50,152 bases of DNA from Paraburkholderia sp. SG-MS1 (lineage in GTDB: Bacteria > Pseudomonadota > Gammaproteobacteria > Burkholderiales > Burkholderiaceae): contig NZ_NPIH01000280.1 in the NCBI RefSeq assembly GCF_012275575.1, forward strand, positions 14,628-64,779, read 5' to 3'. The translations under genes were made by a program, and so were the position numbers. The notes beneath the pieces are model-generated. The model was not told where the DNA came from and made no database searches. It worked only from the letters and a program-made list of their open reading frames with translations. Shown in pieces: positions 31,945-40,444 of the stretch (position 1 is its first letter; each line of letters starts with the position of its first letter).

Positions 31945-33051
31945 TCAGAACTGATGCCGCAGCCCCGCCATCAGGCCGAGTTGCGTGCCCTTTTGCGCGA
32001 GTCCGACGCCATTGACACCTTGCAGTTGCGCGCCGATCAGGTCACCCCGGTACTGGGCGAAATCGCCTTCCAGATAGACATCGGTGCGCTTCGACAGATT
32101 GTAGTCGGCGACCACTTGATATTGCCACGCCGAGCCGTCCTGCTTCGCGGTCTTGCCGTCCTGCAACGTACGCCAGATGTTCGCGGCGAAGTGCCATGCG
32201 TTGCCGACCTGCTGCGTGATGCCGCCCATGATCATGCGGCGCCGCGCGAAATCCGTGTACTTGAGCGCGGCCAGCACGGGCGCGGTAAACGGGCCGTTGG
32301 CGAAGTTCGAGAAGCCGGCGTCATTCTGGTTGACGATATAGCCCGCCGAAAAGCGCGTGAGATTCCACGTGTACGAAGCGCCGAAGGTCCACGCTTTCGC
32401 CGCCGCACCGTTCACCGAATCTTTCGACTCTTCGTACGCGCCGCCGATGCTGAACGGTCCGCCCACCGGCTTATAAGCGAGGGCCGCGCCGATCTGATTG
32501 CCGTACGAATTGCCCGCGTTGCCGCCGAACGCATAGCCGGCCGCGAAACTGAGTCCGTTATATCTCGCCTGATACTGGACCTGGTTGCTGGTCCAGATGC
32601 CGCCCGTCATCGTCACTTCCGGCTGGAAGCTGAAGTCGTACGGAATCCACCCGTTGCTGCCGTAACCGCCCGCCGTGATGCCTTCGATCATCACGTTGTA
32701 CTGGCGCCCCAGAATGACCTGACCGAACGCGTTGGAGCGCACGCCCACCTGCGCTTCGTTGAAGAACGGCAAGGTGGGGTCGCTCCGTCCGCTGTTGATG
32801 TTGAAACGGTTTTCGAGCTTGAAGAAGGTGGACCAGCCGCCGCCGAGATCCTCGACGCCTTTCACGCCCCAGCGGCTCTGCGTGAGGCCGCCCGGACCGA
32901 GCCCGAGCGACCAGTCGCCGGCCTTGTTCACGTTGGTCAGATAACGCACGCTCTCGTCCACCACGCCGTAGAGCGTGACACTCGATTGAGCGTGCGCGAT
33001 CGGGCATCCCAGCGCCGCCATCGCCGCCACCCACCTGGTTGCGTTCTTCAT
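31945..33051 (-). CDS. Gram-negative trimeric porin (Burkholderia Porin_4/OmpC-like)
   Basis: A 368-residue outer-membrane 16-stranded beta-barrel. The signal peptide ends at IAHA, followed by QSSVTLYGVVDESVRYLTNV, the standard opening of Burkholderia porins. SRWGVKGVEDLGGGWSTFFKLEN, VGVRSNAFGQVILGRQYN, and a C-terminal Phe (GLRHQF) used by the BAM complex confirm the family. GGAGACGGA precedes ATG 33051. It lets small hydrophilic solutes diffuse; the specificity is unknown. The upstream 440-base region is probably where it is regulated. Confidence 0.95.
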   Translation of the reverse strand: MKNATRWVAAMAALGCPIAHAQSSVTLYGVVDESVRYLTNVNKAGDWSLGLGPGGLTQSRWGVKGVEDLGGGWSTFFKLENRFNINSGRSDPTLPFFNEAQVGVRSNAFGQVILGRQYNVMIEGITAGGYGSNGWIPYDFSFQPEVTMTGGIWTSNQVQYQARYNGLSFAAGYAFGGNAGNSYGNQIGAALAYKPVGGPFSIGGAYEESKDSVNGAAAKAWTFGASYTWNLTRFSAGYIVNQNDAGFSNFANGPFTAPVLAALKYTDFARRRMIMGGITQQVGNAWHFAANIWRTLQDGKTAKQDGSAWQYQVVADYNLSKRTDVYLEGDFAQYRGDLIGAQLQGVNGVGLAQKGTQLGLMAGLRHQF

Positions 33052-33491
33052 TCCGTCTCCTCGTACCGGCTCCGCGTAGCGCGGATGGGTTCGTAGGCGT
33101 GGGGCGGCGCGATTCGATCTGGCGCATTGTCAGCGCGTTCGTCGTGGCGGAACGCTGCACTTGCTGTCGTCTCGATCCATGCGAATGGGCTGACGAAACC
33201 CACCTGCTCGAACCTTAGCGCGAAACGGCAGCGTCAAGAAAACAGTCTGACAAGGGTGTTGTTAAGTGCACAAAAAACTTGCAGCGGTAAAGAAGCACGC
33301 GTAGAAGGTAGGGGCTTCGTTTGCGGGCGCGGCGGGTTTGCTATCGTACGATCCTGGCCTATGGGCGAGGCAGCCGGCCGCGCAGCCGAAGCCCAGTCCA
33401 TCGGGCCGATTACCGATTACCCACGGGGCGCTGACATCCGATACTGTGCGCCGCCCCTCCACCGCTTCGTCGACCTCACCACCGCCGCCCC
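33052..33491. other. Divergent intergenic region between the porin and EamA genes
   Basis: 440 bases without a credible gene. It includes an AT-richer tract (about 33240-33300) and a 10-bp palindrome ATCGTACGAT at 33343-33352. No promoter with both -35 and -10 was convincing. A regulated porin promoter is expected here. Confidence 0.5.
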
Positions 33492-34430
33492 ATGAGCACC
33501 ACCGCCCTGCCCGCACGCCGCGCCCCGGATAGCTTCGCCATCCTGCTGATGATCGGCTTGTGCGCGATCTGGGGACTCCAGCAAGTCGCGATCAAAAGCA
33601 CCAACTCGGCATTGCCGCCGGTCTTTCAGGCGGGCTTGCGTTCGGCGATCGCGGCGGTGCTCGTATGGGGCTGGGCGCGCGCGCGCGGCACGCCGCTCTT
33701 TCGCGACGACGGCACGCTCGGCGCGGGCCTGCTCGCAGGCGTGCTGTTTGCGGCGGAGTTCGTCTGTATCTTTCTCGGCCTGACGCTGACCAGCGCGTCG
33801 CGCATGGCGGTGTTTCTGTACACGGCGCCCTGCTTTACGGCGCTCGGGCTGCACTGGTTCGTCGACGGCGAGCGGATGCGGCGGATTCAGTGGCTCGGCA
33901 TTTTCGTCGCGTTCGCGGGCATGACGCTGGCGTTCGCCGACGGCTTCCTGCATGGCGCCGCCGCCCGTAGCTCGGCGCTCGCGGGCGCGGCCGGCGATGC
34001 GCTCGGCGTGCTGGCCGGCATCGCGTGGGCCGCGACAACCGTGGTGGTGCGCGCGACACGCCTCGCGCAATCGAGCGCCAGCAAGACGCTGTTTTATCAG
34101 CTGACGGTGTCGGCGGTGGTGTTGCTCGCGCTCGCACTCGGGCTCGGCCAGGCTCACGTGGAAACCGTCACGCCACTGGCGCTCGTGAGTCTCGCGTACC
34201 AGGCCGTGGTCGTCGCGTTCGTCAGCTATCTGGTGTGGTTCTGGTTGCTGACGCGTTATATCGCGTCGCGCCTGTCGGTGTTCTCGTTTCTCACGCCGTT
34301 GTTCGGCGTGACCTTCGGCGTGTTGCTGCTCGGCGAGTCGTTCAGCCTGCGCTTTCTGATGGCTGCCGTACTGGTGCTGACCGGCATTGCGCTGGTCAAT
34401 GCGCCGGCGAAACGGCGGCTGGTGTCCTAG
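33492..34430 (+). CDS. EamA/DMT-superfamily exporter
   Basis: A 312-residue protein with ten predicted helices and two EamA repeats, of the RhaT/YdcZ-like drug/metabolite transporter type. LMIGLCAIWGLQQVAIKST is helix 1, FAAEFVCIFLGLTLTSASRMAVFLYT and QWLGIFVAFAGMTLAFAD belong to repeat one, and SRLSVFSFLTPLFGVTFGVLLLGE to the end of repeat two. Substrates of this family range from amino acids to drugs, and nothing here narrows it. It is convergent with rsmA (68 bases between stops), with GC-rich imperfect dyad symmetry in that spacer. Confidence 0.9.
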   Translation: MSTTALPARRAPDSFAILLMIGLCAIWGLQQVAIKSTNSALPPVFQAGLRSAIAAVLVWGWARARGTPLFRDDGTLGAGLLAGVLFAAEFVCIFLGLTLTSASRMAVFLYTAPCFTALGLHWFVDGERMRRIQWLGIFVAFAGMTLAFADGFLHGAAARSSALAGAAGDALGVLAGIAWAATTVVVRATRLAQSSASKTLFYQLTVSAVVLLALALGLGQAHVETVTPLALVSLAYQAVVVAFVSYLVWFWLLTRYIASRLSVFSFLTPLFGVTFGVLLLGESFSLRFLMAAVLVLTGIALVNAPAKRRLVS

Positions 34431-34498
34431 TGTCCTGGCAGGAGTTAGCGGCGCGCGCGGGCCTTGGGGACATCAGAGGCCCCAGCGGGCCGCGCAAG

Positions 34499-35332
34499 TC
34501 ACGAAGCCTTGTGCGCCACGATCTGCGCCACATGCACGTATTCGGCCACCGACACGTCTTCGGCGCGGCGTTGCAGATCGAAGCCAAGCGCCTCGAAATC
34601 CACCGAATCGCGGAACGCTGCTAGCGTGTTGCGCAACATCTTGCGACGCTGCGAGAACGCCGCCGTCACCACCTCACCGAGCACACGTTCGTCGACGGGC
34701 GGCAGTTCATGCAACTCGTACGGGATCATCCGCACGATCGCCGAATCGACCTTCGGCGGCGGCTGGAACGCTTCGGGCGGCACGTCGAGCTGCTTGTCGA
34801 TCACGTAGCGGTACTGCAGCATCACCGACAACCGGCTGAACGCCTTCGTGCCGGGCTCCGCCACCATCCGCTCGACCACCTCGTTCTGCAGCATGAAGTG
34901 CTGATCGATCACGCGATGCGCGAACGACGTCAAATGAAACAGCAGCGGGCTCGAAATGTTGTACGGCAAATTGCCGACGATGCGCAGCGACGCCTTGTCG
35001 CCCGGCGCGGCCAGCGAGCCGAAGTCGAACGCGAGCGCGTCGCCCGCGTGCAGCTCGAGCAGGTCACCGAACCTTGTCTTCAGACGGCCGATCAGATCGC
35101 GATCCAGTTCGACCGCGTGCAACGGCGCTTCCGGCGTCGCGAGCCGCTCGATCAGCGGTTCGGTGAGCGCGCCGAGTCCCGGCCCGATTTCGACCATGCG
35201 CTCGCCGCGTTGCGGCCGGATCACGTCGACGATCGAATCGATCACGCCCATGTCGACCAGAAAGTTCTGGCCGAAACGCTTGCGCGCGAGATGACCCTGG
35301 TGCCGGCCCTGCTGCTGTCTGCTGGTGGACAT
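34499..35332 (-). CDS. rsmA: 16S rRNA A1518/A1519 dimethyltransferase RsmA (KsgA)
   Basis: RsmA dimethylates two adjacent adenines in helix 45 of 16S rRNA, a late check in 30S assembly. ATG 35332 gives 277 residues starting MSTSRQQQGRHQGHLARKRFGQ. RFGQNFLVD is the conserved N-terminus, MVEIGPGLGALTEPL is SAM motif I, LHAVELDRDL motif II, and IVGNLPYNISSPLLFHL the NLPY catalytic motif. FSQRRKMLRNTL lies near the C-terminus. Reading is open upstream to 35404, but those residues are not typical. It is last in the lptD-surA-pdxA-rsmA cluster, as in Escherichia coli. Confidence 0.96.
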   Translation of the reverse strand: MSTSRQQQGRHQGHLARKRFGQNFLVDMGVIDSIVDVIRPQRGERMVEIGPGLGALTEPLIERLATPEAPLHAVELDRDLIGRLKTRFGDLLELHAGDALAFDFGSLAAPGDKASLRIVGNLPYNISSPLLFHLTSFAHRVIDQHFMLQNEVVERMVAEPGTKAFSRLSVMLQYRYVIDKQLDVPPEAFQPPPKVDSAIVRMIPYELHELPPVDERVLGEVVTAAFSQRRKMLRNTLAAFRDSVDFEALGFDLQRRAEDVSVAEYVHVAQIVAHKAS

Positions 35333-35404
35333 CGAAGAAACGCTAAGAAAAAGAACTGCTTGAGAAAAAGGAAACCGCCGCCAACCGCGCTGCGGCGCGC
35401 GCAA

Positions 35405-36415
35405 TCAGCCCGCGCGGCGATGCTGCGCCATCGACACCGCCGTGTCGATCGCGGCAAGCAGGCTGCCCGCGTCGGCGCGGCCGGTGCCGGCCAGATCGAG
35501 CGCGGTGCCGTGATCGACCGAGGTGCGGATGATCGGCAAGCCGAGCGTGACATTGATGCCTTCGCCGAACGTTGCGTACTTCAACACCGGCAGACCCTGG
35601 TCGTGGAACATCGCCAGCACGCAGTCGGCCTCTTCGAGATAACGCGGCTGAAACAGCGTGTCGGCCGGATAGGGGCCGCGCGCGTCGATACCCTGGTCGT
35701 TCGCGAGTGTGAGCGCCGGCGTGATGACCTCGATTTCCTCGCGGCCCAGATAACCGTTCTCGCCCGCGTGCGGGTTCAGGCCCGTCACGAGAATGCGCGG
35801 CGCGGGCAAGCCGAAGTGATGTCGCAGATCGTGATCGATGATGCGCAGCGTCCCGACGATACTGTCGACCGACAGCGCGGCCGACACGTCCTTGAGCGGC
35901 AGATGCGTGGTCGCGAGCGCGACGCGCAGCGGACGCTTGCCGGTGCCGGCCAGCATCATCACCACGCGTGGCGTGTGAGTGCGCTCGGCCAGATATTCGG
36001 TGTGGCCGGTGAACGGCACACCGGCGTCGTTGATCGTGCTTTTCTGCAGCGGGGCGGTGACGATCGCGTCGAAGGTGCCGGCCAACGCACCGTCGATCGC
36101 GCTGTCGAGCAGATCGAGCACGTAGCGGCCGTTGGCGGCGTCCAGCTTGCCCGCGCGCGACGGCGCGCCGAGCGGCTGGTGCTGCACCCGCACGCGCTGG
36201 CCGTGCGCCATCAGCGCGGTCCAATCGACGCCCACCGCACGCGCGCGTTCGGCGAGCAGACCGGCGTCGCCCAGTACGGTGAACTGCGCGTTCGGCCAGT
36301 GTGCCGCCGCGCCGGCCAACGCCTGCGCCGTCAGTTCGGGGCCGACGCCGGCGGGCTCGCCGGTCGTGATCGCGATCTGCAACGGCAGGCTGGTGGACTG
36401 GGCGGCGCTCGTCAT
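35405..36415 (-). CDS. pdxA: 4-hydroxythreonine-4-phosphate dehydrogenase
   Basis: PdxA oxidises 4-phosphohydroxy-L-threonine in the DXP-dependent pyridoxal phosphate pathway. The 336-residue protein has IAITTGEPAGVGPELTAQAL at the N-terminus, PFTGHTEYLAERT with a metal-binding His, VTGLNPHAGENGYLGREE, and MFHDQGLPVLKYATFGEGIN near the C-terminus, covering the divalent-metal site. It lies five bases after the surA stop and 72 bases before rsmA, all leftward, matching the conserved order. Confidence 0.96.
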   Translation of the reverse strand: MTSAAQSTSLPLQIAITTGEPAGVGPELTAQALAGAAAHWPNAQFTVLGDAGLLAERARAVGVDWTALMAHGQRVRVQHQPLGAPSRAGKLDAANGRYVLDLLDSAIDGALAGTFDAIVTAPLQKSTINDAGVPFTGHTEYLAERTHTPRVVMMLAGTGKRPLRVALATTHLPLKDVSAALSVDSIVGTLRIIDHDLRHHFGLPAPRILVTGLNPHAGENGYLGREEIEVITPALTLANDQGIDARGPYPADTLFQPRYLEEADCVLAMFHDQGLPVLKYATFGEGINVTLGLPIIRTSVDHGTALDLAGTGRADAGSLLAAIDTAVSMAQHRRAG

Positions 36416-36420
36416 GATGG

Positions 36421-37776
36421 TTATTGCACGCTCGACAGCGTGGGCTTCACTTCCACGTACGCGGTGTCGCGCAGTTCGCGCAGCCAGTCGGCGTAAGCCT
36501 GTTCCGCCTTGCGCTGACCGATGGCCTGGCGCGCCAGATCCATCTGCTGCGATACCGAGCCTTCGGCTTCGCGGCGGCCCAGCACCTGGATCAGGTGGTA
36601 GCCGTACTCGCTGCGCACCGGGTCGCTGATCTGGCCGTCCTGCAGCGAGTTCATCGCGCGCTCGAATTCCGGCACCGTTTCGCCCGGGCTGATCCAGCCG
36701 AGGTCTCCGCCTTGCGACGACGAACCGTCCTGCGAGTAGGTGTGTGCGAACTTCGAGAAGTCGCCGCCCGCCGCAATCTGACTCTTGATGTCGAGCAGCT
36801 TCTGGCGCGCTTGCGGCTCGGACATGCCGTCGCCGACGCGCAGCAGGATGTGGCGCACGTGCGTCTGCACGAGCTTCGGCGCGTCCGCGCTCGTGCCCTG
36901 ACCGGCGCGGCGATCGACCAGCCGCACAATCTCGAAACCGTCGTTGGTGCGGATCAGATCCGGGCTGACCTCGCCGGGGCGCAGCGTCGACGCGGCCTTG
37001 ACGAATTCAGGCGGCAGCTTGGACGGTGCGAGGAAACCCAGATCGCCGCCGTTCTTTGCCGCGTCCGGCGCCTGCGAGCTGGACTTCGCGAGCCTCTCGA
37101 AATTGGCGCCGCCCTTGGCTTCGGTCAGCAGAGACTGCGCTTTCTGCTGCGCCGCCTCGATGTCCGTCTCCGGCGCGTTCAGCGGCGCCTTCACGAAAAT
37201 ATGCTGCAGATGCAGGTCGCTCGTCTGGCCGGCATTCGGGCCACGCTGACTGGCGATGTAGTTCGCCACCTCGGCGTCCGACACCGTGACCTTGCTGTCC
37301 ACTTCCTTCTCGCGCAGACGCGACAGCGTCAGTTCGGTACGCGCGTCGCCGGTGAAGGTGGTCCAGGGCACGCCTTGCGCCTCGATGCGCGCGCGGTACA
37401 TTTCGAGCGACATGTTGTTCGCCTGGGCGAGCCGCTCGAGCGTTTTTTGCACGGCGGCGTCGTCGATGTTGATGCCGTCTTCCTTCGCCTTCTGCAACTG
37501 GATGCGCTCCAGCACCATCTGGTTGAGCACCTGCTGGCGCAGCTGGTCCGTCGGCGGGACCGGCGCGTTCTGCTGGTTCAGCCGGCGCGTGATCAGGCTC
37601 ATGCGCTCGTCGAGCTCGCGCCGCGTGATGACACCGTTGTTGACCACTGCGGCGATGGTATCGACCGTCTGGCCGCTACTGCCGCCCAGCGCCTGCGCCT
37701 GAACCGGCGCGACCGACAGGAAAGACGCCGCGGCGACGAAACCGGCTGCAAGCGTTGCCAAGCGATGCTTTTTCAT
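36421..37776 (-). CDS. surA: Periplasmic chaperone/peptidyl-prolyl isomerase SurA
   Basis: SurA escorts unfolded outer-membrane proteins through the periplasm to BAM; LptD, encoded just upstream, is a known client. The product from ATG 37776 has 451 residues: a signal peptide (MKKHRLATLAAGFVAAASFL, cut near VQAQA), an N-terminal chaperone domain (TIAAVVNNGVITRRELDER), and two parvulin domains beginning near DLHLQHIFVKAP and VRHILLRVGDG. A GTG at 37785 is in frame and has GGAG five bases upstream, so the real start may be three codons earlier. Confidence 0.95.
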   Translation of the reverse strand: MKKHRLATLAAGFVAAASFLSVAPVQAQALGGSSGQTVDTIAAVVNNGVITRRELDERMSLITRRLNQQNAPVPPTDQLRQQVLNQMVLERIQLQKAKEDGINIDDAAVQKTLERLAQANNMSLEMYRARIEAQGVPWTTFTGDARTELTLSRLREKEVDSKVTVSDAEVANYIASQRGPNAGQTSDLHLQHIFVKAPLNAPETDIEAAQQKAQSLLTEAKGGANFERLAKSSSQAPDAAKNGGDLGFLAPSKLPPEFVKAASTLRPGEVSPDLIRTNDGFEIVRLVDRRAGQGTSADAPKLVQTHVRHILLRVGDGMSEPQARQKLLDIKSQIAAGGDFSKFAHTYSQDGSSSQGGDLGWISPGETVPEFERAMNSLQDGQISDPVRSEYGYHLIQVLGRREAEGSVSQQMDLARQAIGQRKAEQAYADWLRELRDTAYVEVKPTLSSVQ

Positions 37777-37852
37777 GATTGCCACAGATACTCCAATGAT
37801 GTCGGGCACGCCTGGCCCGTCTTTTCGCATTCGATAAATGATTGGGCGCGCG

Positions 37853-40222
37853 TCATTCGTAATTGGTGAAGCGAGATTCCGGCGGCGGCGGCGGCGGCAA
37901 CGGCGTGTAACCCGCCACGCTGTTGCGGAACGCGGTCATCAGCCCGTTATCGACGCTCGACAGGCCCTTGAAGGTCAACTGCGCCAGGAAGCGCGTACTC
38001 GACTGATTCTGCCCCGAGGTGTTCAGGCCGTTCGCATAGCGCTGGATGCCGGCGCCGAGCGTCCAGCAGTCGGCGTCGTATTGCATGCCGACCAGGCCGT
38101 CGACGATGCGGTGGCCGCCCAGGTCATAGTTGAACCGCGCGACGCCGTACACGCGATGCGTGAGCGGCCACTGTCCCGACACCAGGATCTGGTTGATCGG
38201 CTGGTTGTCCAGCGTGGTGTTGGCGCGCGTGTAACGGTACGCGACGTTGATCACCTTGCCGGTCGCCGGACTGAACCCGAAGCCGACGCTCGTCTTCACC
38301 AGCTGATTGTTGTCGGCATTATATTGGAACGCCGTTTCCGAGGCGAAACCGGCGCCGAGCTTGAACGACGCACCCACGATCAGGTCCGAATGCGTGGCCT
38401 GCGTACTGGTCTGGTTCGGCTGCAGCGTGACGCGCTGGTCCTGGAAATAGTACTGCTGCGCGATCACGAAGCGCGCCCGTTCATCGCCCGTGGCCGGGTT
38501 GATGAAGCGCGTGGTGATGCCCGCGGTCAGGCGGTTCGCGTCGGCGATCCGGTCGTTGCCGACGAAGGTGTTCGGCGTGAAGATTTCCGCGAGACCGAAG
38601 TCCGAGTCGGCGGTGTCGAAGAGCGGCGCGTTGTCCTGATTGCGGTACGGCGTGTACACGTAGTACAGGCGCGGCTCCAGCGTCTGGATGTAATCGGTGC
38701 CGAAGATGCGCACCGAGCGCTCGAAAGTCAGCCCGGTATCGAAGCTCAGCGTCGGGATCGATTCGGTGAAATTCTTCGGCGTGCCGCGCGCCACGTCGGT
38801 GGTGCTGAGGTTGTTCAGGTTGTACGACGCGAAGTGCCACTGCACCTTCGGCGTGACGAAGTAGCCCGGCCCGACCACCGAGTACGACACATACGGGTTG
38901 AACAGCACCCGCTGACCCTGGGTCATGTCCCCGGTGGTAATGCGGAAATTCGTGTAATCGGCTTCCGTGCCGAAGTCGAAGCCGCCGACGTTGTACTTCG
39001 CGTACTTCACGTTCAACTGCGGCTCACGGCCGTACGGCGCGACCGACGGTTCGAGCGTCTGCCAGTGCTGTTCGCGCGCGAGCACCGACCACGGCCCGTT
39101 GTTGTAGGTCAACCCGGCTTCCTGCTGATACAGGAGCTGGGTGCCGTTCATGAACTGATTGACCGACGACGACAGGTCTTCCGGATACGTGTTGTCCGAA
39201 ACCCTGTTGTAGTAGATGTAGCCGCCGAACCCGTTGCCGAAGTTCTGGTTGTGCTGGATATACAGCGCGTAGCGGTTGGTCTTGGTCAGGCGATCGTCCG
39301 GCAGGAATTCGCCGGTGATCGAGCCGGAATACGTGGGCGACAGATAACGGAACGTGCTCTGCAACTGCACACCGCGCTTGGAGATCAGACGTGGCGTCAC
39401 CGTCAGATCGCGATTCGGCGCGATGTTGAAGTAATACGGTACTGAGAGTTCGAAGCCATTCGACGAACTCAGCGAGAACGTGGGCGGCAACAGCCCGCTG
39501 CGCCGCTCGCCCGACAATGGGAACGACAGCCAGGGCGAGGCGAACACCGGCACGCCCTGGAAGAACAACACGCTGTTGTAGGCGACGCCTTCGTCCGCGC
39601 CGGTGTCGAAGTCGAACTCGCTGCCCTTGATGTACCAGGCCGGGTTGTCCTCGCATGCGCACGCCGTATAGGTGCCGCGCGTAAATACCGAGCGCTCGTA
39701 GTCGAGCAGGTCGACACGCTCGGCGCTGCCCGAGCCGCCCGTCAGGTTGAAGCGATACTTCGGCGAGGTCATGAAGCCTTCGGTCGAATCCACGCGCAGA
39801 TGCGCTTCCGGACCGATGAAGGTATTGCCGCTGTTGATCACGTGAACCTGGCCGTATGCGTCGGCCATGTCCGTGTCCTGATCGTAGTGCAGCGCGTCGG
39901 CCTTGATCACGGCCGTATTGCGGCGCAGCTCGCCCGAGCCCTTGACCGCCAGATCCTGGTCGATGGTGCCGGCGGCGCTGTCGCCGAGCACGAACGTGGC
40001 CGGGCTCTGGCCGGCTTGCAGCGGATGATCCTCGAGCTGCGGGGCAAGCCGCATGCCCCACGGGATGTCGATGGATTGCGGCTGCGCGGCTTCCCCCACC
40101 AGCTGGGCGTGCGCGAGCGCGGGCATCAGGCCCGGAGCGGCGATCAACGCCGCGACGAGCCGCCTTTTGCGCGGCACTACGGCACAAGAGGGAGTCGTTT
40201 GGGAAAGCTTTCTAGGCGGCAT
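37853..40222 (-). CDS. lptD: LPS-assembly protein LptD (OstA/Imp)
   Basis: LptD, with LptE, inserts LPS into the outer leaflet. The 789-residue protein has a signal peptide ending near ALAHA, an LptA-like periplasmic domain (TIDQDLAVKGSGELRRNTAV, VRVDSTEGF region), and a large C-terminal beta-barrel with many alternating aromatic strands. Apparent mature cysteines are C188 and C190 (TYTACACEDN) and C719 (YDADCWTLG), three rather than the four of the Escherichia coli protein, so the disulfide scheme must differ. The C-terminus carries an LPPPPPP run after the last strand. It heads the lptD-surA-pdxA-rsmA cluster and is divergent from amgK. Confidence 0.95.
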   Translation of the reverse strand: MPPRKLSQTTPSCAVVPRKRRLVAALIAAPGLMPALAHAQLVGEAAQPQSIDIPWGMRLAPQLEDHPLQAGQSPATFVLGDSAAGTIDQDLAVKGSGELRRNTAVIKADALHYDQDTDMADAYGQVHVINSGNTFIGPEAHLRVDSTEGFMTSPKYRFNLTGGSGSAERVDLLDYERSVFTRGTYTACACEDNPAWYIKGSEFDFDTGADEGVAYNSVLFFQGVPVFASPWLSFPLSGERRSGLLPPTFSLSSSNGFELSVPYYFNIAPNRDLTVTPRLISKRGVQLQSTFRYLSPTYSGSITGEFLPDDRLTKTNRYALYIQHNQNFGNGFGGYIYYNRVSDNTYPEDLSSSVNQFMNGTQLLYQQEAGLTYNNGPWSVLAREQHWQTLEPSVAPYGREPQLNVKYAKYNVGGFDFGTEADYTNFRITTGDMTQGQRVLFNPYVSYSVVGPGYFVTPKVQWHFASYNLNNLSTTDVARGTPKNFTESIPTLSFDTGLTFERSVRIFGTDYIQTLEPRLYYVYTPYRNQDNAPLFDTADSDFGLAEIFTPNTFVGNDRIADANRLTAGITTRFINPATGDERARFVIAQQYYFQDQRVTLQPNQTSTQATHSDLIVGASFKLGAGFASETAFQYNADNNQLVKTSVGFGFSPATGKVINVAYRYTRANTTLDNQPINQILVSGQWPLTHRVYGVARFNYDLGGHRIVDGLVGMQYDADCWTLGAGIQRYANGLNTSGQNQSSTRFLAQLTFKGLSSVDNGLMTAFRNSVAGYTPLPPPPPPESRFTNYE

Positions 40223-40398
40223 GTATCGTTTGGCGAATCGGCCCGTCCGTCAGCTCCTGCAGTCACGATCCACCGCCTGCACACCCCGACCGTGACAGTC
40301 GGCTGTACATCAATATTTACAATCTGTCGAACGATGAGGCGGGCGGTGAAGCGGACCACGCGAAAGCCAGCGTGAGTCGCGTCAAAAAAGTCGTGGGG

Positions 40399-40404
40399 TA
40401 TTAT
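40399..40404 (+). promoter_or_regulatory. Possible -10 of amgK-murU in the lptD-amgK spacer
   Basis: TATTAT stands out in the GC-rich spacer about 40 bases before the amgK ATG. No -35 hexamer is evident at normal spacing. The whole divergent spacer is 222 bases and otherwise shows no gene. Confidence 0.3.
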
Positions 40405-40444
40405 ATGGCAAGACGTTGCCCCTCTGAATTTGCTGCCGGTTTTC

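Noticed and set aside
34709..36496. A 595-codon plus-strand frame opposite rsmA and pdxA
   Set aside because: Shadow frame spanning two recognisable genes and their spacer; no protein-like features.
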